From positions 1,798,001-1,862,000 of the forward strand of contig JAPEUQ010000004.1 of assembly GCA_027946365.1 (NCBI GenBank): a stretch of DNA of 64,000 bases. The letters are read 5' to 3'. This document shows positions 53,195 through 63,210 of this stretch, piece by piece. The notes beneath the pieces are model-generated. The model made no database searches. It saw only the letters and a list, made by a program, of their open reading frames with translations, and was not told the DNA's origin. The DNA is from Kalmusia sp. IMI 367209 (Eukaryota > Ascomycota > Dothideomycetes > Pleosporales > Didymosphaeriaceae). Every line of letters starts with the position of its first letter. The first letter of the stretch is position 1. Made by a program: the position numbers and the translations under genes.

Positions 53195-54868
53195 ATGGCG
53201 GGCCACGCTGAGCAATATCGACGTCCACAAGGCCATTCCCATTGGCACACGTCGCGGTCATCGTATCCACAGAGGAAACAGACTGCCTTTGACGCTGGCA
53301 GTCTGGACCACAGGAGGGCGCACTCGGACCCAGTTCCCCAGTTTCGGCCAGGCGGTTGGCTGCGCCACACTCACTCGGCACCCGTGGACGTCGTAGCTAC
53401 TGTAGCTACTGTGGTGGTGGATGATAACGGGACTCGTCCGACGGTGACCGCGGCGAGAAGAAGGACATCCGAGCCGCCCAGGTGGTCGTCGACAGCAGCA
53501 GGCAACACACGCGATGAGTCAGGCGCAGCGCATGCAGCCATTGGCACGCCATGGCTGGTACTTCATCCCAGCACAGCCCCAGAAGGCTCGTCCTTGGAGC
53601 CCGACTCGCTAGCGGATGTCCAGACCCCTACCCTATCTCCATCAGCTGGCCATACGCAGATCGCGCTAAAACCCCGCCTTTCACACCAACTTACATCTGT
53701 CCCCACCCAGCACCCTGCGAACAGCGTTCCACATAAATCTGTCCTTCGCCATTCCAAGTCGCCCAGTTTACCTCGACTCACCCTCGACATCCCCCCAAAA
53801 CAGAGCGAACGCACAGGCACCGTCATCGACATGGCTACGTCACGCGAATCTCCGCCACCCATGAAAAAGACGTCACTATCGTCGCGCGAGAAACGTGTCA
53901 GTTTCTCGACTGCCGCCCCCGAAATCATCGAAGCGCCCTCAAAACGACGAACCTCGTCCGTCAACCAGCGCCCGTCTTGGAGCAATGTTTTTCTTCTTCG
54001 AGATCCGAAAGTGCGAGACGACCCTGCGGCTAGAAGTAGGAGCCTGTCGCCGGGACCATCTATTCTGAAGGAGTTTAGCGCGTTCAGGTCAGATGCCTCA
54101 GACGCAGAGCTGAAGCAGGACAAACATGGCGTCGAGAGAAAAGTCCACATCGCCCCATTGTGGGAAAAGAATCTGAAGCGACTGCCGCGAGGCCGCCAAG
54201 CCAAGGTGGCGCCGCTGCCTATCCCCCAAGCAAAAGTATCACGAAACGCAAACGCCAGAACCATGAGTCCCGAGGATGCGAGCCCGACAGATGTCCGAGA
54301 TGTCAGCCCAAGGAGCTTATCCTCTCGATACGCAAGCCCGCGAGACGACACCTTCGAGAAATCAAAATCAGAAAATCACTCCATCGTCGTGCACCCGCCC
54401 TCACCACCGGAGTCGGATGCCGAAGACGATGAGGATGCCGTTGAGGACTCGGATGCGGAAGATTCTGTAGAAGCCGAATCCCCAACTCGCCACTCGCGGA
54501 ACTCATCACTTGATGAGATCGATGCTATCGACAACAGATTTAGCAAGTGCGACATCGACGCACATCCCCATGCTGTCAGGCACGAGAAGCAACGCCACGA
54601 TTCTCAAGATGCACGCAAGGGCTCACAGGACTCTCGCAGGAGCTCGCAGGCGTCACGCAAGGATTCTCAAGGATCGCGTAAGGATTCACAGGGATCACGA
54701 AAGGATTCTCAAGGGTCACGCAAGGACTCCGACCCAAAGCGACCAACTCCAGGCCGACGCTCATCCAGCGCAGATGCAGCCGAAAAATGGCTACGGAGAT
54801 CGAGCATCTACGGAGTGCGTTCGAGAACCCCTCGCGTGCCCACGCGCCTTGGCAGCTTGAGGGCGTGA
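53195..54868 (+). CDS. Disordered Ser-rich protein with PP1-docking motif and heptad repeats
   Basis: Single exon, 557 aa, starting MAGHAEQYRRPQGHSHW at the first ATG. The protein is largely disordered (Ser, Pro, Arg, Asp). A motif KR-V-S-F at residues 234-237 (SSREKRVSFSTAAPEI) fits the RVxF docking site for protein phosphatase 1. Many SP sites flank it (RSLSPGPS, RTMSPEDASP, RDVSPRSLSS). A patch of acidic residues (PESDAEDDEDAVEDSDAED) precedes a run of six heptads near residues 475-515, four of them SRKDSQG or nearly so, encoded by a 21-bp tandem repeat. The C-terminus is basic. I recognise no folded domain. A role as a PP1 regulator is inference from the motif alone. Confidence 0.75.
   Translation: MAGHAEQYRRPQGHSHWHTSRSSYPQRKQTAFDAGSLDHRRAHSDPVPQFRPGGWLRHTHSAPVDVVATVATVVVDDNGTRPTVTAARRRTSEPPRWSSTAAGNTRDESGAAHAAIGTPWLVLHPSTAPEGSSLEPDSLADVQTPTLSPSAGHTQIALKPRLSHQLTSVPTQHPANSVPHKSVLRHSKSPSLPRLTLDIPPKQSERTGTVIDMATSRESPPPMKKTSLSSREKRVSFSTAAPEIIEAPSKRRTSSVNQRPSWSNVFLLRDPKVRDDPAARSRSLSPGPSILKEFSAFRSDASDAELKQDKHGVERKVHIAPLWEKNLKRLPRGRQAKVAPLPIPQAKVSRNANARTMSPEDASPTDVRDVSPRSLSSRYASPRDDTFEKSKSENHSIVVHPPSPPESDAEDDEDAVEDSDAEDSVEAESPTRHSRNSSLDEIDAIDNRFSKCDIDAHPHAVRHEKQRHDSQDARKGSQDSRRSSQASRKDSQGSRKDSQGSRKDSQGSRKDSDPKRPTPGRRSSSADAAEKWLRRSSIYGVRSRTPRVPTRLGSLRA
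54610..54735. repeat. 21-bp in-frame tandem repeat
   Basis: About six units encoding heptads of the type SRKDSQG. Silent changes differ between units, so the repeat is not brand new. Being in frame, copy-number change would alter protein length by seven residues each. Confidence 0.8.
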
Positions 54869-56029
54869 AAAGCATTTTGCACCGTCATTCTTGTTGTTAT
54901 CAGTGCTACGTTGGCACGAAAATGTACTCTAGCTTCATGTTGGTATTCCCGGTGTTGAACAATTTGGCTGTACTATAGCGAGGCATCTGGAGCGCGCGGA
55001 TCGCGCTTCTATGACTACGACACGTTACGAACTTTCCACTTATATTCTATCTATCTAGCTAGCTACGAGGTAGCAGTACATACTCGATCCATTAGAAGAA
55101 TCGACCCGCGTCATGCATCGCTTTCTTCTTCTTCTTCTTCTCTCATGATACTCCTCCTATCCCTATGACACTGTGTGCACATGCGCCAGCATCCGCGTGC
55201 ACATGTCACTTTTGCGACACCACACACCTCAGCCACCCTCTCCACCCGCACCGTTTCCACCGTCGACCAAAGTCCCCGGAGCTTCTTCCCCTCACGCCCA
55301 TCTCAAGCCAGCCCGTCTTCACATGAACACGGCACCGTCCACACGCCCCTAGCGCCAATGCACTCCGTACCCAGCGCTTGGTCGAAGCCGACCAGTTGCT
55401 CAGCCTGCACTAGAACACACCGCTACGCGCGTATTGTCATATGCCGTGTGAGTCGCACAGCATAGCTTCGGAGCGTTATCTTTTGAGCTGGGCCAAGAGC
55501 GCGGAACTAGTACCGGAGGGAAACCATGGTGGAGTGAAACGGAGAGCGCGTGTGTGCGTACCGAGGCTAGGTTGGGCTAGGTTGGTTGCGAAGGCGGGAC
55601 TGCACTGCCTCCTCCCCCCGCCGTGGAGAGCGGTACAATCGAAGTGGGATATCTTGGAGGGTTTTGCGTGGTTTAATTTCTTGTGTCTTGGTATGCGTGG
55701 TTTTCTTGGGTAGGGAGGCTGTGGGTGTCGCGTGTGCCGAGGTGACGATTGGGGGATTGCACTTGGGTGTTTGTATGTCGGGTCGAATGGGAGTGCTATG
55801 AAGTGGGGATATCATGTGCGTGGTTTTCTTTCAACTTGATAATTTTACTACTTGCTGGAGTCGTCCGCCGTTCATTCTGCGTGATAAGCTATATAATTCG
55901 ACAGGTGATGAAGCACTGAAACCTCCAATAAGAGACCATCTTCGCCATGTCGTCCAAACACTCCTTGACAACTATCCTGCACCTTTCCTATCACGGCTAC
56001 CATATCCAGACACTATCTCCTTCATCTCC
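54869..56029. other. Intergenic region between convergent genes
   Basis: Between the 3' ends of two disordered-protein genes. It contains a short (CTT)n tract at about 55126-55145. No gene is supported; open frames at 55175-55465 and 55441-55815 lack features. Confidence 0.5.
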
Positions 56030-58468
56030 CTAGTCCTCCTCTCCATCACTCCTCCTCTTCGCAGCCAGCAAGTCGCTGATCCGCTGCCCGCTCGGCGTGA
56101 ACATCCTCCCAGCACGCGCATCCCCCTCAAGATGCCTATCAATCTCCGCATCTAGCTTGCTCGCCATCTCCTTGCTCGGCGTACGCAAAGGGCCTCGATC
56201 GATGCCCCGTACCTTGGTCAATTTCTTGCTCGGGAGAGGCGTCGTGGGTGCATTGGTGCGAAGTTTCGGGTTCTTGAGAGACGAGATAAGATTCCTGGGA
56301 GGGGAATTTGGCATCTTTGCAGGAGATGTAGACCTCTTAGAAGGAGCCGTAGAGAGAGATTTGGCAGGCGAGCCTTCAGGCGTGTAGCTCTCCTTGTCCG
56401 TTGTGTCCTTCGTCGTGGTAGTAGGTTTCGTAAGGCTACGTTTTGAGCGCGATCTGGGCACGTTCTTGGTCGGTGACTGCGCCCGTGTTCGGACCGTGAT
56501 GTTCTTCTTCTGCTCCTCGCTGTGCCACTCTTCGACTTGCTTCGCAATGTCTTCCGCGCTCGCGAACCCTTGCACCTCGCCTTCTTCCTGCGTTGCGCGC
56601 CCTTGGCGGAGGCGACGTGACGCCATGGCTGGAACGCGACTGGGTGTGAGCAGTGCGGTAGGTAAGCTGGGCTTCTCGCGAGGAGAGACATCGAAGACGG
56701 ATGTTCGTGCTGCCTGTGGGATGAAGCCAGAAGGTTTTGGTCGGGAGCTCCCTTTGTTTGGAGACGCTCGAGGCAGGCGCGATCGGAGTGGTAGCAGCGG
56801 CTCGTTTACTCCTCCTTCCTTACTACCTGTTCCAAGGGCAAGCGCTTTGGGTGACTCTTGCCTGACAATCGGTAGGCTATGCACGCCCGTCCCTAAGCAG
56901 TCTTCCATCCCAGGAGCGACTCGCCTGTGTGGAGTCGGGCGAGTCGCCACAGGTGTGTTATGAGGGGCGATCAAGACTGGAGGGCTGGATGGGATACACC
57001 TGTGCCCTGGACGCGGCGTGTCCTGCGGATCGTATATGAGCGGGGGATTGGGAGGCAGGCTAGAAGGAGTTGTGGTCGAGCCAAACCAATTAGCTGACCG
57101 GGGGCTTCGAGGTGAGTCGGCGTGCTTGTCACCCATGGGTTGTTGAAGGTTCACACGCAGATCCTGCATATCTGTTTCAATCGCCGCAACGAGTGCCGGT
57201 GGAGTACCCGTCAACGATTCTCCTGTGCTCTTCGACCGCACCGGAATGTCTGGACGCGATATCTTCTTGCTTGCATTGACAGGCGTAGTCTTGTTCACCA
57301 TGACAGCAAGATCCTCAAATATGGGCGGTATTGCATCCTCGGCTGGGAATCTCTCGTTCGAATATTGTCGCGAGAAAGTTCTAGGCAGAGACACAACCGT
57401 AATGTCGGACTTCCGTCTTGTGCTGCTTGAGCCTGCAGGGCTGCTGAATAAGTCTTTCTCGTCGACCTTTTCGTCGAAAGGTGCGCGAGTCTGCAATGCC
57501 TCCTGGCTGATACCACGCATCATCATGCCGATGTTAGTCGGACAGTACCCACTTGACGATTTCCTCGCGAGCGTAGCCACGTTACGTCTACTAGATGTCG
57601 TTTCTTCTCCAGTTTCATTAAGTGTATTCGAAGATTCAGCAGTTACGTGCGGTTCGTTTTCTGATTCGCCAGCCGTAGTCCCTTTCACGTTCGGCTTATT
57701 ATCATTGCTACTAGGAGTCAAAGGAGTGTTCAGCGTAGCACCTCTCCACATATATTCCCTCGTATTCTCCACAGTCGTAGCTCCCGCATGGGTTCCATTC
57801 ATATCTGTCAAACTCTTGATCTTTGTCAAGCTAATTGTATCGCGACTCGCCGCATTCCTCGGTGTCGGAGTCGGCTCCGTACCCTGCTTTGCCGGGCTCG
57901 CAGCACGCTGCTTCAACAGCTCTTGGCGCGGGCTCATAGACATGTTCGGACTGCGCGGTCGGCTTGGACTGATGGCAGACTTCATAGGGCTATCTGCACG
58001 CTTCAATGGAGTATTGTTTGTCACTGGCGTCGAGGGTCTGGACTTGGGCGGACTTGCATCGGTATCCTTCTTCGGTACGATCTTGCTCTCGGGCAGCTCG
58101 ATGCTATAGTAGAATGCTACCGCGGATGTCTCTAGGTGCTCGTTCTTACCGGGTGCTTTCTTGAATGGACTGGCAGGACGACTCGAAGGGCGGCTGCCGT
58201 GCTTCTTGACGGGACTCGCCGGCCGACTGCTAGGCTGGGTTGTGGGTCGAAGTCGTGAATGTTTCGCCGGTGTTGTGGGGTGCGAAGTTGGGCGACTCGA
58301 TATATCTTTTGTGGGATTGGTTGAGTGGGTTGTTTGTTGACCTGAACGTTGGTATGCTATTGTCTTTGCAGGACTGCGGGGTTGATATTCAACCCCCGTT
58401 GGCGTATCGTACCGCGGCGGCGGGCGTACTGCCTGATTCGCCGGGCTGTTCATGGTACCCTCGTCCAT
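56030..58468 (-). CDS. Large disordered protein rich in S/T-P-x-K motifs, unknown function
   Basis: Single exon, 812 aa, starting MDEGTMNSPANQAVRPPP at 58468. The N-terminal third is a series of Ser-Pro-Lys motifs (RSPAKTIAY, TTPAKHSR, ASPVKKHGSRP, ASPFKKAPG, DSPMKSA, ASPAKQG). Similar motifs recur near the C-terminus (GSPAKSL, TSPAKMP). They fit the CDK consensus S/T-P-x-K/R and are also typical of chromatin- or microtubule-binding tails. Two less repetitive segments may be short folded or helical elements: SAEDIAKQVEEWHSEEQKK, and the C-terminal SKLDAEIDRHLEGDARAG followed by RISDLLAAKRRSDGEED. No known domain, signal peptide or membrane segment is seen. Cell-cycle control is inference from the sites. 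Confidence 0.75.
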   Translation of the reverse strand: MDEGTMNSPANQAVRPPPRYDTPTGVEYQPRSPAKTIAYQRSGQQTTHSTNPTKDISSRPTSHPTTPAKHSRLRPTTQPSSRPASPVKKHGSRPSSRPASPFKKAPGKNEHLETSAVAFYYSIELPESKIVPKKDTDASPPKSRPSTPVTNNTPLKRADSPMKSAISPSRPRSPNMSMSPRQELLKQRAASPAKQGTEPTPTPRNAASRDTISLTKIKSLTDMNGTHAGATTVENTREYMWRGATLNTPLTPSSNDNKPNVKGTTAGESENEPHVTAESSNTLNETGEETTSSRRNVATLARKSSSGYCPTNIGMMMRGISQEALQTRAPFDEKVDEKDLFSSPAGSSSTRRKSDITVVSLPRTFSRQYSNERFPAEDAIPPIFEDLAVMVNKTTPVNASKKISRPDIPVRSKSTGESLTGTPPALVAAIETDMQDLRVNLQQPMGDKHADSPRSPRSANWFGSTTTPSSLPPNPPLIYDPQDTPRPGHRCIPSSPPVLIAPHNTPVATRPTPHRRVAPGMEDCLGTGVHSLPIVRQESPKALALGTGSKEGGVNEPLLPLRSRLPRASPNKGSSRPKPSGFIPQAARTSVFDVSPREKPSLPTALLTPSRVPAMASRRLRQGRATQEEGEVQGFASAEDIAKQVEEWHSEEQKKNITVRTRAQSPTKNVPRSRSKRSLTKPTTTTKDTTDKESYTPEGSPAKSLSTAPSKRSTSPAKMPNSPPRNLISSLKNPKLRTNAPTTPLPSKKLTKVRGIDRGPLRTPSKEMASKLDAEIDRHLEGDARAGRMFTPSGQRISDLLAAKRRSDGEED

Positions 58469-59055
58469 ACTCCCCTAAGTGAGCGAAGAAAGAAGTGAGA
58501 AGAGTGATTGTAGTAGTTAGAATTGACAGTGACGGCGACGCGGGGCACAGGTACTGCGCCGCTATAAACAACGCGGAGGCGCGAGCCGACGGACTGAGCT
58601 CCTCGCGTTGTTGAGCGGACCAAACGCGAAGCTAAGCGTTAGTGAAGGGCGACGTCATGTGATGACGGTTCGAAAAGCGACGGTTCGATTAACCCCGCTG
58701 AAAAATACATTGCGCTGGCGGTCGGCAGATGGGTCTGAGGAGTCCTACTTTTTTAATCTCGAGGTTCCGAGGAGATGATTTTTGTGCGACAAACAATGTC
58801 GTGGAACTGCACCGCATGCAGACTCCGCGACCCTCGACGTCATGTATCTCTCAAACCTCAAGATTGTGGAAGAATGTGCGCTTAGTATGCTGTACAGAGT
58901 GCTATTCTATCTCGCAAGCAATGCTATAATTGCTTCGACATCCTAGGCCTAGGTATCGTAAGCAAGATGGACAAAAATTAGGTCGAGACCTAGAAAACGG
59001 CCGATATCTACTCTAGTCATCGCTTCCACATAGTACATCAGCTTTATGATTGCAT
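58469..59055. other. Intergenic region
   Basis: Upstream region of the S/T-P-x-K protein gene (left side) and 3' side of the isocitrate dehydrogenase gene. Nothing further is supported. The sequence GGTTCGATTAACC near 58683 recalls a tRNA B box but lacks the rest of a tRNA. Confidence 0.5.
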
Positions 59056-60672
59056 TTACAGCTTCTCCTTCAGGCTAGATTTCAGCCTCCTCTCCACTGC
59101 CTCCAAGTACTCGTTCGTCGTTACGTACGCACTCCTCTCCTTGTTCCCGCACGCGAGTGCCAAGTCCTTCGTCATGATTTTGTCAATGTTGACAGTGTCG
59201 ACACATGCCCTCTCAAGCTGCTCGGCAAAAGTGACAAGTTCAGGTGTGCCGTCAAGCTCACCACGCTTGGAGAGACCTTGTGTCCAAGCGTAGATGGAGG
59301 CGATGGGGTTGGTGGAAGTTTCGCGACCCTTCTGATGTTCGCGATAATGGCGAGTGACGGTACCGTGTGCGGCTTCGGCCTCGAAGGTCTTGCCGTCGGG
59401 GGTGATGAGGACTGAGGTCATGAGACCTAGAGAGCCGAAGCCTTGGGCGACGATGTCGGACTGGACGTCTCCGTCGTAGTCTGATATGGTTAGGTCAAGG
59501 TCTTGCTACTCATATCCGGGAAAGACTTACTCTTCATGGCAATGATGTAGCCACCCTCGCTCTTTATCATCTGAGCAACCATATCGTCAATGAGACGGTG
59601 CTCATACCAGATGCCCTTTGCGTCGAACTCTTTCTTGTACTGTTTGTCGTAGATGTCCTGAAAGATGTCTTTGAAGCGGCCATCGTACGCCTTCAAGATG
59701 GTGTTCTTGGTGCTCATGTACAGTGGTAGCTTCTTGTCTAGCGCAAGCTTGAACGAAGCGTGTGCGAATCCGGAGATGGACTCGGCCGTGTTGTACTGGG
59801 TCTGGGCGACACCTCCACCCTCAGGGAAGTCGTAGACCTTGATGACCTCTGGCTTGCCGCCCTTGGGCGTGTAGACCATTTCAAGGGTGCCCTCACCAGG
59901 AATGACACGGTCCTTTGCGCGGTACTGGTCGCCGAAGGCGTGACGGCCGATGATGATGGGCTGCTTCCAGCCGGGTACGAGACGAGGGATGGCGGGAATA
60001 ACAATCGGGGCGCGGAAGACGGTCCCTCCACTGCGAGCAGTTAGCACCTCTCAATTCGTTCCGTCTGCGAACGGCTGTCTTACAGGTGGTTTCGGATGGT
60101 ACCGTTTGGTGACAGCCACACTGTTACATTGTAAGCATTTCGCTCGCAACCGTGAATCAATTGTGCGTACTCTTCTTGAGCTTGAACTCCTCCACGCGCT
60201 GCTCATCTGGCGTGATGGTCGCGCACTTGACACCGACCGAGTACTTCTTGATAGCCTCGGCAGCATCGAGTGTCACCTTGTCGTCGGTCTCGTCACGGTA
60301 GGGCAGACCCAGGTCGTAGTACTTGAGGTCAATGTCGAGGTACGGGTAGATGAAGCGATCCTTGATCTCCTGCCAGATGATGCGCGTCATCTCGTCGCCG
60401 TCCAGCTCCACCACCGGGTTCTTGACCTTGATCTTCTTGATGCTTGTCGACGCCATCCTGCGCTGGTGTGCAATGTCGAGGTTGCGTGCGGCGACAATGG
60501 GCGCGAAGCTGGAGCTCGGATGCGTGTTCGAGAGGGCAGAGGCCGGTCTCGCAGCGTGTCGGGGGGTAGCTAGAGCTCTAGTCGCAAAGCCACAGGCGGT
60601 GGTTCGGGATAGGCGCGGGAGAGCTGTCGCAGCGCGGAGTGCTGGAGCAGTGGACGCCCTCATGGCTGCCAT
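59056..60672 (-). CDS. IDP1: Isocitrate dehydrogenase [NADP+], mitochondrial
   Basis: Four exons: 60171-60672, 60084-60120, 59531-60030 and 59056-59480. Introns are 50, 53 and 50 bp; the second exon is only 37 bp. The product is 487 aa. The joins restore [22 protein letters not shown] and [12 protein letters not shown], both family signatures. Residues 1-72 are Arg/Ala/Ser-rich without acidic residues until near the end, a mitochondrial presequence. Met73 begins [25 protein letters not shown], where cytosolic forms start. Substrate and cofactor segments are present ([42 protein letters not shown]). The enzyme oxidises isocitrate to 2-oxoglutarate with NADP+ and supplies NADPH. The C-terminus is KEKL, not a canonical PTS1. 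Confidence 0.97.
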
Positions 60673-61488
60673 TTTCAAGCAGGCGCGTAGTTGGATAACC
60701 TCGGAAAGACGCCGACGTGCGATTCCGCTCTTCGTACCAAGGGAACAGCTTCTGGCTCTCGGCCGCGCACAGGGCTAGGCTCGGTCAGGGTCCGAATGAG
60801 AAGAGCTCTGCGGCGTATGGGGCGGCGGGGTAAAGGAATCCGAGGTAAGAGACAGAGGGCCTCTTTAATGCGACGGATGCAGCCAAAGCGCTCCAGAGCA
60901 CAGAAGCAGCAGGTGTCGTTTTCGGCTAATACCCCACGGGCAGGACGGAGCAGGACGGGGCAGGTCGCAGACGAGACGTGTTTTGATTGAAGCTTTTATT
61001 GCGGCATCCGGCCCTGGTACGAGGCTGCAAATTCGTCACGCGACGGATGGTGACGGGTGACGTGGGGCCCCAGTGAAGGGAGCGCGCGTCGATCCGAGCG
61101 TGGGCGGCACTGAAGACGGTACATCTGGACGACTTCCATGGCGAGCATGGACGGTAGGGGATGATGGCGTCGAAAGTCGAGATGGCACTTGGGGGACCGC
61201 GACAGGCCTTCTTAAGTCAGGGCACAACGCGCTTCCCCTGCGTGTTGGCTCGGAACCGCACTCCACTCGTCAGCGTAGCCAGCCGGCGGACATACGGAGA
61301 GGGGATGCCAAGCTGTGTAACGTAAAACCTTCCTTACTGGCCAGCACGAGCACGAGGCTTGACGACGGTCGTTTTTGCATAGTCTAGTGTCTCTATAGTC
61401 GACGTCTGTTCAGCGTTCATGGACCCAGCTCGTCCCAGTGCCATTCATGCGGGAACCGAGCACAGCCATGAGCCTGGCTAACCACCTG
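60673..61488. other. Intergenic region
   Basis: About 0.8 kb containing the promoter of the isocitrate dehydrogenase gene and the 3' flank of the phosphatase gene. Open frames here have no features. Confidence 0.5.
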
Positions 61489-62777
61489 CTACACCTTCAC
61501 AGGCGGCTCTTCACACTTGGGCGGCGCCTCACTCGGCTCTTTGGGCGGTTTGGCCCTTTTTCCATCCACCCTCGTGGCCTTAACAAGCACTGGGATCACA
61601 CCTCCTGTCTGCAAAGCAAAATTCCTATGTCCAAATGCCTCCAGAATACTCCTGATAGATCCTGAGTGACTTGTCAACGACAAGAAGACTCCATCATCAT
61701 TTGCAAAGATGTCGTCGAGGAACTGAGCAAGACGATACCGGCGAGCTGCCCGAGGCTCGCGGTAATCTGCCTCCCAAAGAGGATCGGGCTCAGAGAAGTT
61801 CGGCTCGAGCGTGATATGTGGGAATTCTCGAAGAAGGTGCGAGGCCGTGCTTCGGCGGTCACAGGTATGCACCCCGAGGGCTTCTCTCAGGAGCTACTCA
61901 ACAATCAGCGCTTCTTCGCGTTGTGAGGTAAAGAAAATCTACCTCCTTGATGTAGGGCCGGTAGGGCCTATCGTGCGGCAAGTTCAACTCTTTGAAGCTC
62001 AAGTCTGCCGTCTCAATAGTTCTCGTCAATGGGCTGACATAGTACGTCTCCGGTGGAGGGATTCCCTTTGGCAACAGATCTTGCCACAAGCCACGGACGT
62101 CTTTGGCCTGGCCCTGACCCACCTCAGTGAGAACAGCGTCGGACCAGGTGATGCCGTCTGCCCCATCGAGCATCGAATAATAGCACTAAGAGGTCAGCAT
62201 CGGCAATAGAACAGAAAAGAGCACAATAGCATACATCCCAGTCCTTTGTCCCGTATTTGCTTTCTGCAACGTTATGCCACCCCTGCCCATGTCTTCCTAA
62301 GAAAAGAACCTTGACGCTCTCTCCTTCTCCACTCTGTTCATTCAAATACCTGACGAACTTTTCAAACCTATGCCATTGTCCTTGCTTTTCCTCGTCATCT
62401 GCATCAGTGTCATACTTCCTCTCCAAAAGTCCAAACCCCTCTTTGATCTGGCTCTTGTTAATCATATGTCAATTTCAGGCACATGTGATATCTTACAAAA
62501 TCAAACGTCGAATCGTCCGTGTCGTCCTCGCTCTGCGCGAAGTACCCTTTGAGCGTCTCGAACTTGTAATGAAAGCCCCTCGGCGGGTCCGGCACTGGCC
62601 CAGTCATCTTGTCGCGTACCCACAAGAATAAGAACACGAATGTGAAGACAAACAGGCAAGCTCTTTGTAGTTGCGATCAGCACTGCTGCAGTGCCTAGGG
62701 CTGTAGCCTACTTACAAAGGTGTATTGATCGTAAAGTTGAGGAAGGGATAATATATGTTACGATAGCGGGTCGGCAT
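61489..62777 (-). CDS. Membrane-anchored histidine phosphatase (phosphoglycerate mutase-like, PMU1 type)
   Basis: Five exons: 62716-62777, 62497-62662, 62235-62447, 61943-62185 and 61489-61893. Introns are 49-53 bp; all phases match and give 362 aa. The first exon and start of the second encode a short basic, aromatic N-terminus and one hydrophobic span at residues 20-37 (PLLACLFVFTFVFLFLWV), then RDK, consistent with a type II membrane anchor. The catalytic domain has the RHG motif with the phospho-accepting H129 (LFLGRHGQGWHNVAE), SPLTRTIETADLSF, CDRRSTASHL and the second histidine H304 (LTSHSGSI). The histidine-phosphatase fold is certain. The substrate is not known; fungal relatives are grouped with yeast Pmu1. 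An internal start at Met41 would give a soluble form. Confidence 0.88.
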
Positions 62778-63210
62778 TACGAAGGTACTTGCAATCAATT
62801 CTCCATAATTTCTGCTGTTTGCCTCTCACTGGAGTGGCATGTTGATGTGAGTTGGGAAGAACAAATACTGATGCCGCAGATTGGAAAGCTTGCCCCGCTT
62901 AGCGGCGTCCGACCAATCAAAAACCAAGTCGCCTGCATGGGATCTATACATTATGATGATTCAATTTGAGCTCTACCTGGTAGTAATATCTTTTCATTGT
63001 GATTTCTGTAAGGCTTTTTGATTCGATTGATTTAGACGTAGCATGGCTTCTTCAGCCATGATCTATGGCATTTCTCGAATAGACTTTGCATTGTAGCTGT
63101 CGTCTAACTCTACTGAGTGACCTTTTACAAGGGCCCGCCACCCCAAGATGAGAAACCCAGGCACCGAACGCCGTCCCATGCATCCATCATCCGTTGACAA
63201 CCTATGCACT
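62778..63210. other. Intergenic region
   Basis: About 430 bp between the phosphatase start and the eIF3i 3' end, both on the minus strand. Nothing is supported beyond promoter and 3' UTR. Confidence 0.5.

Noticed and set aside
58680..58700. tRNA B-box-like sequence (GGTTCGATTAACC)
   Set aside because: No matching A box or cloverleaf arms within tRNA distance on either side.
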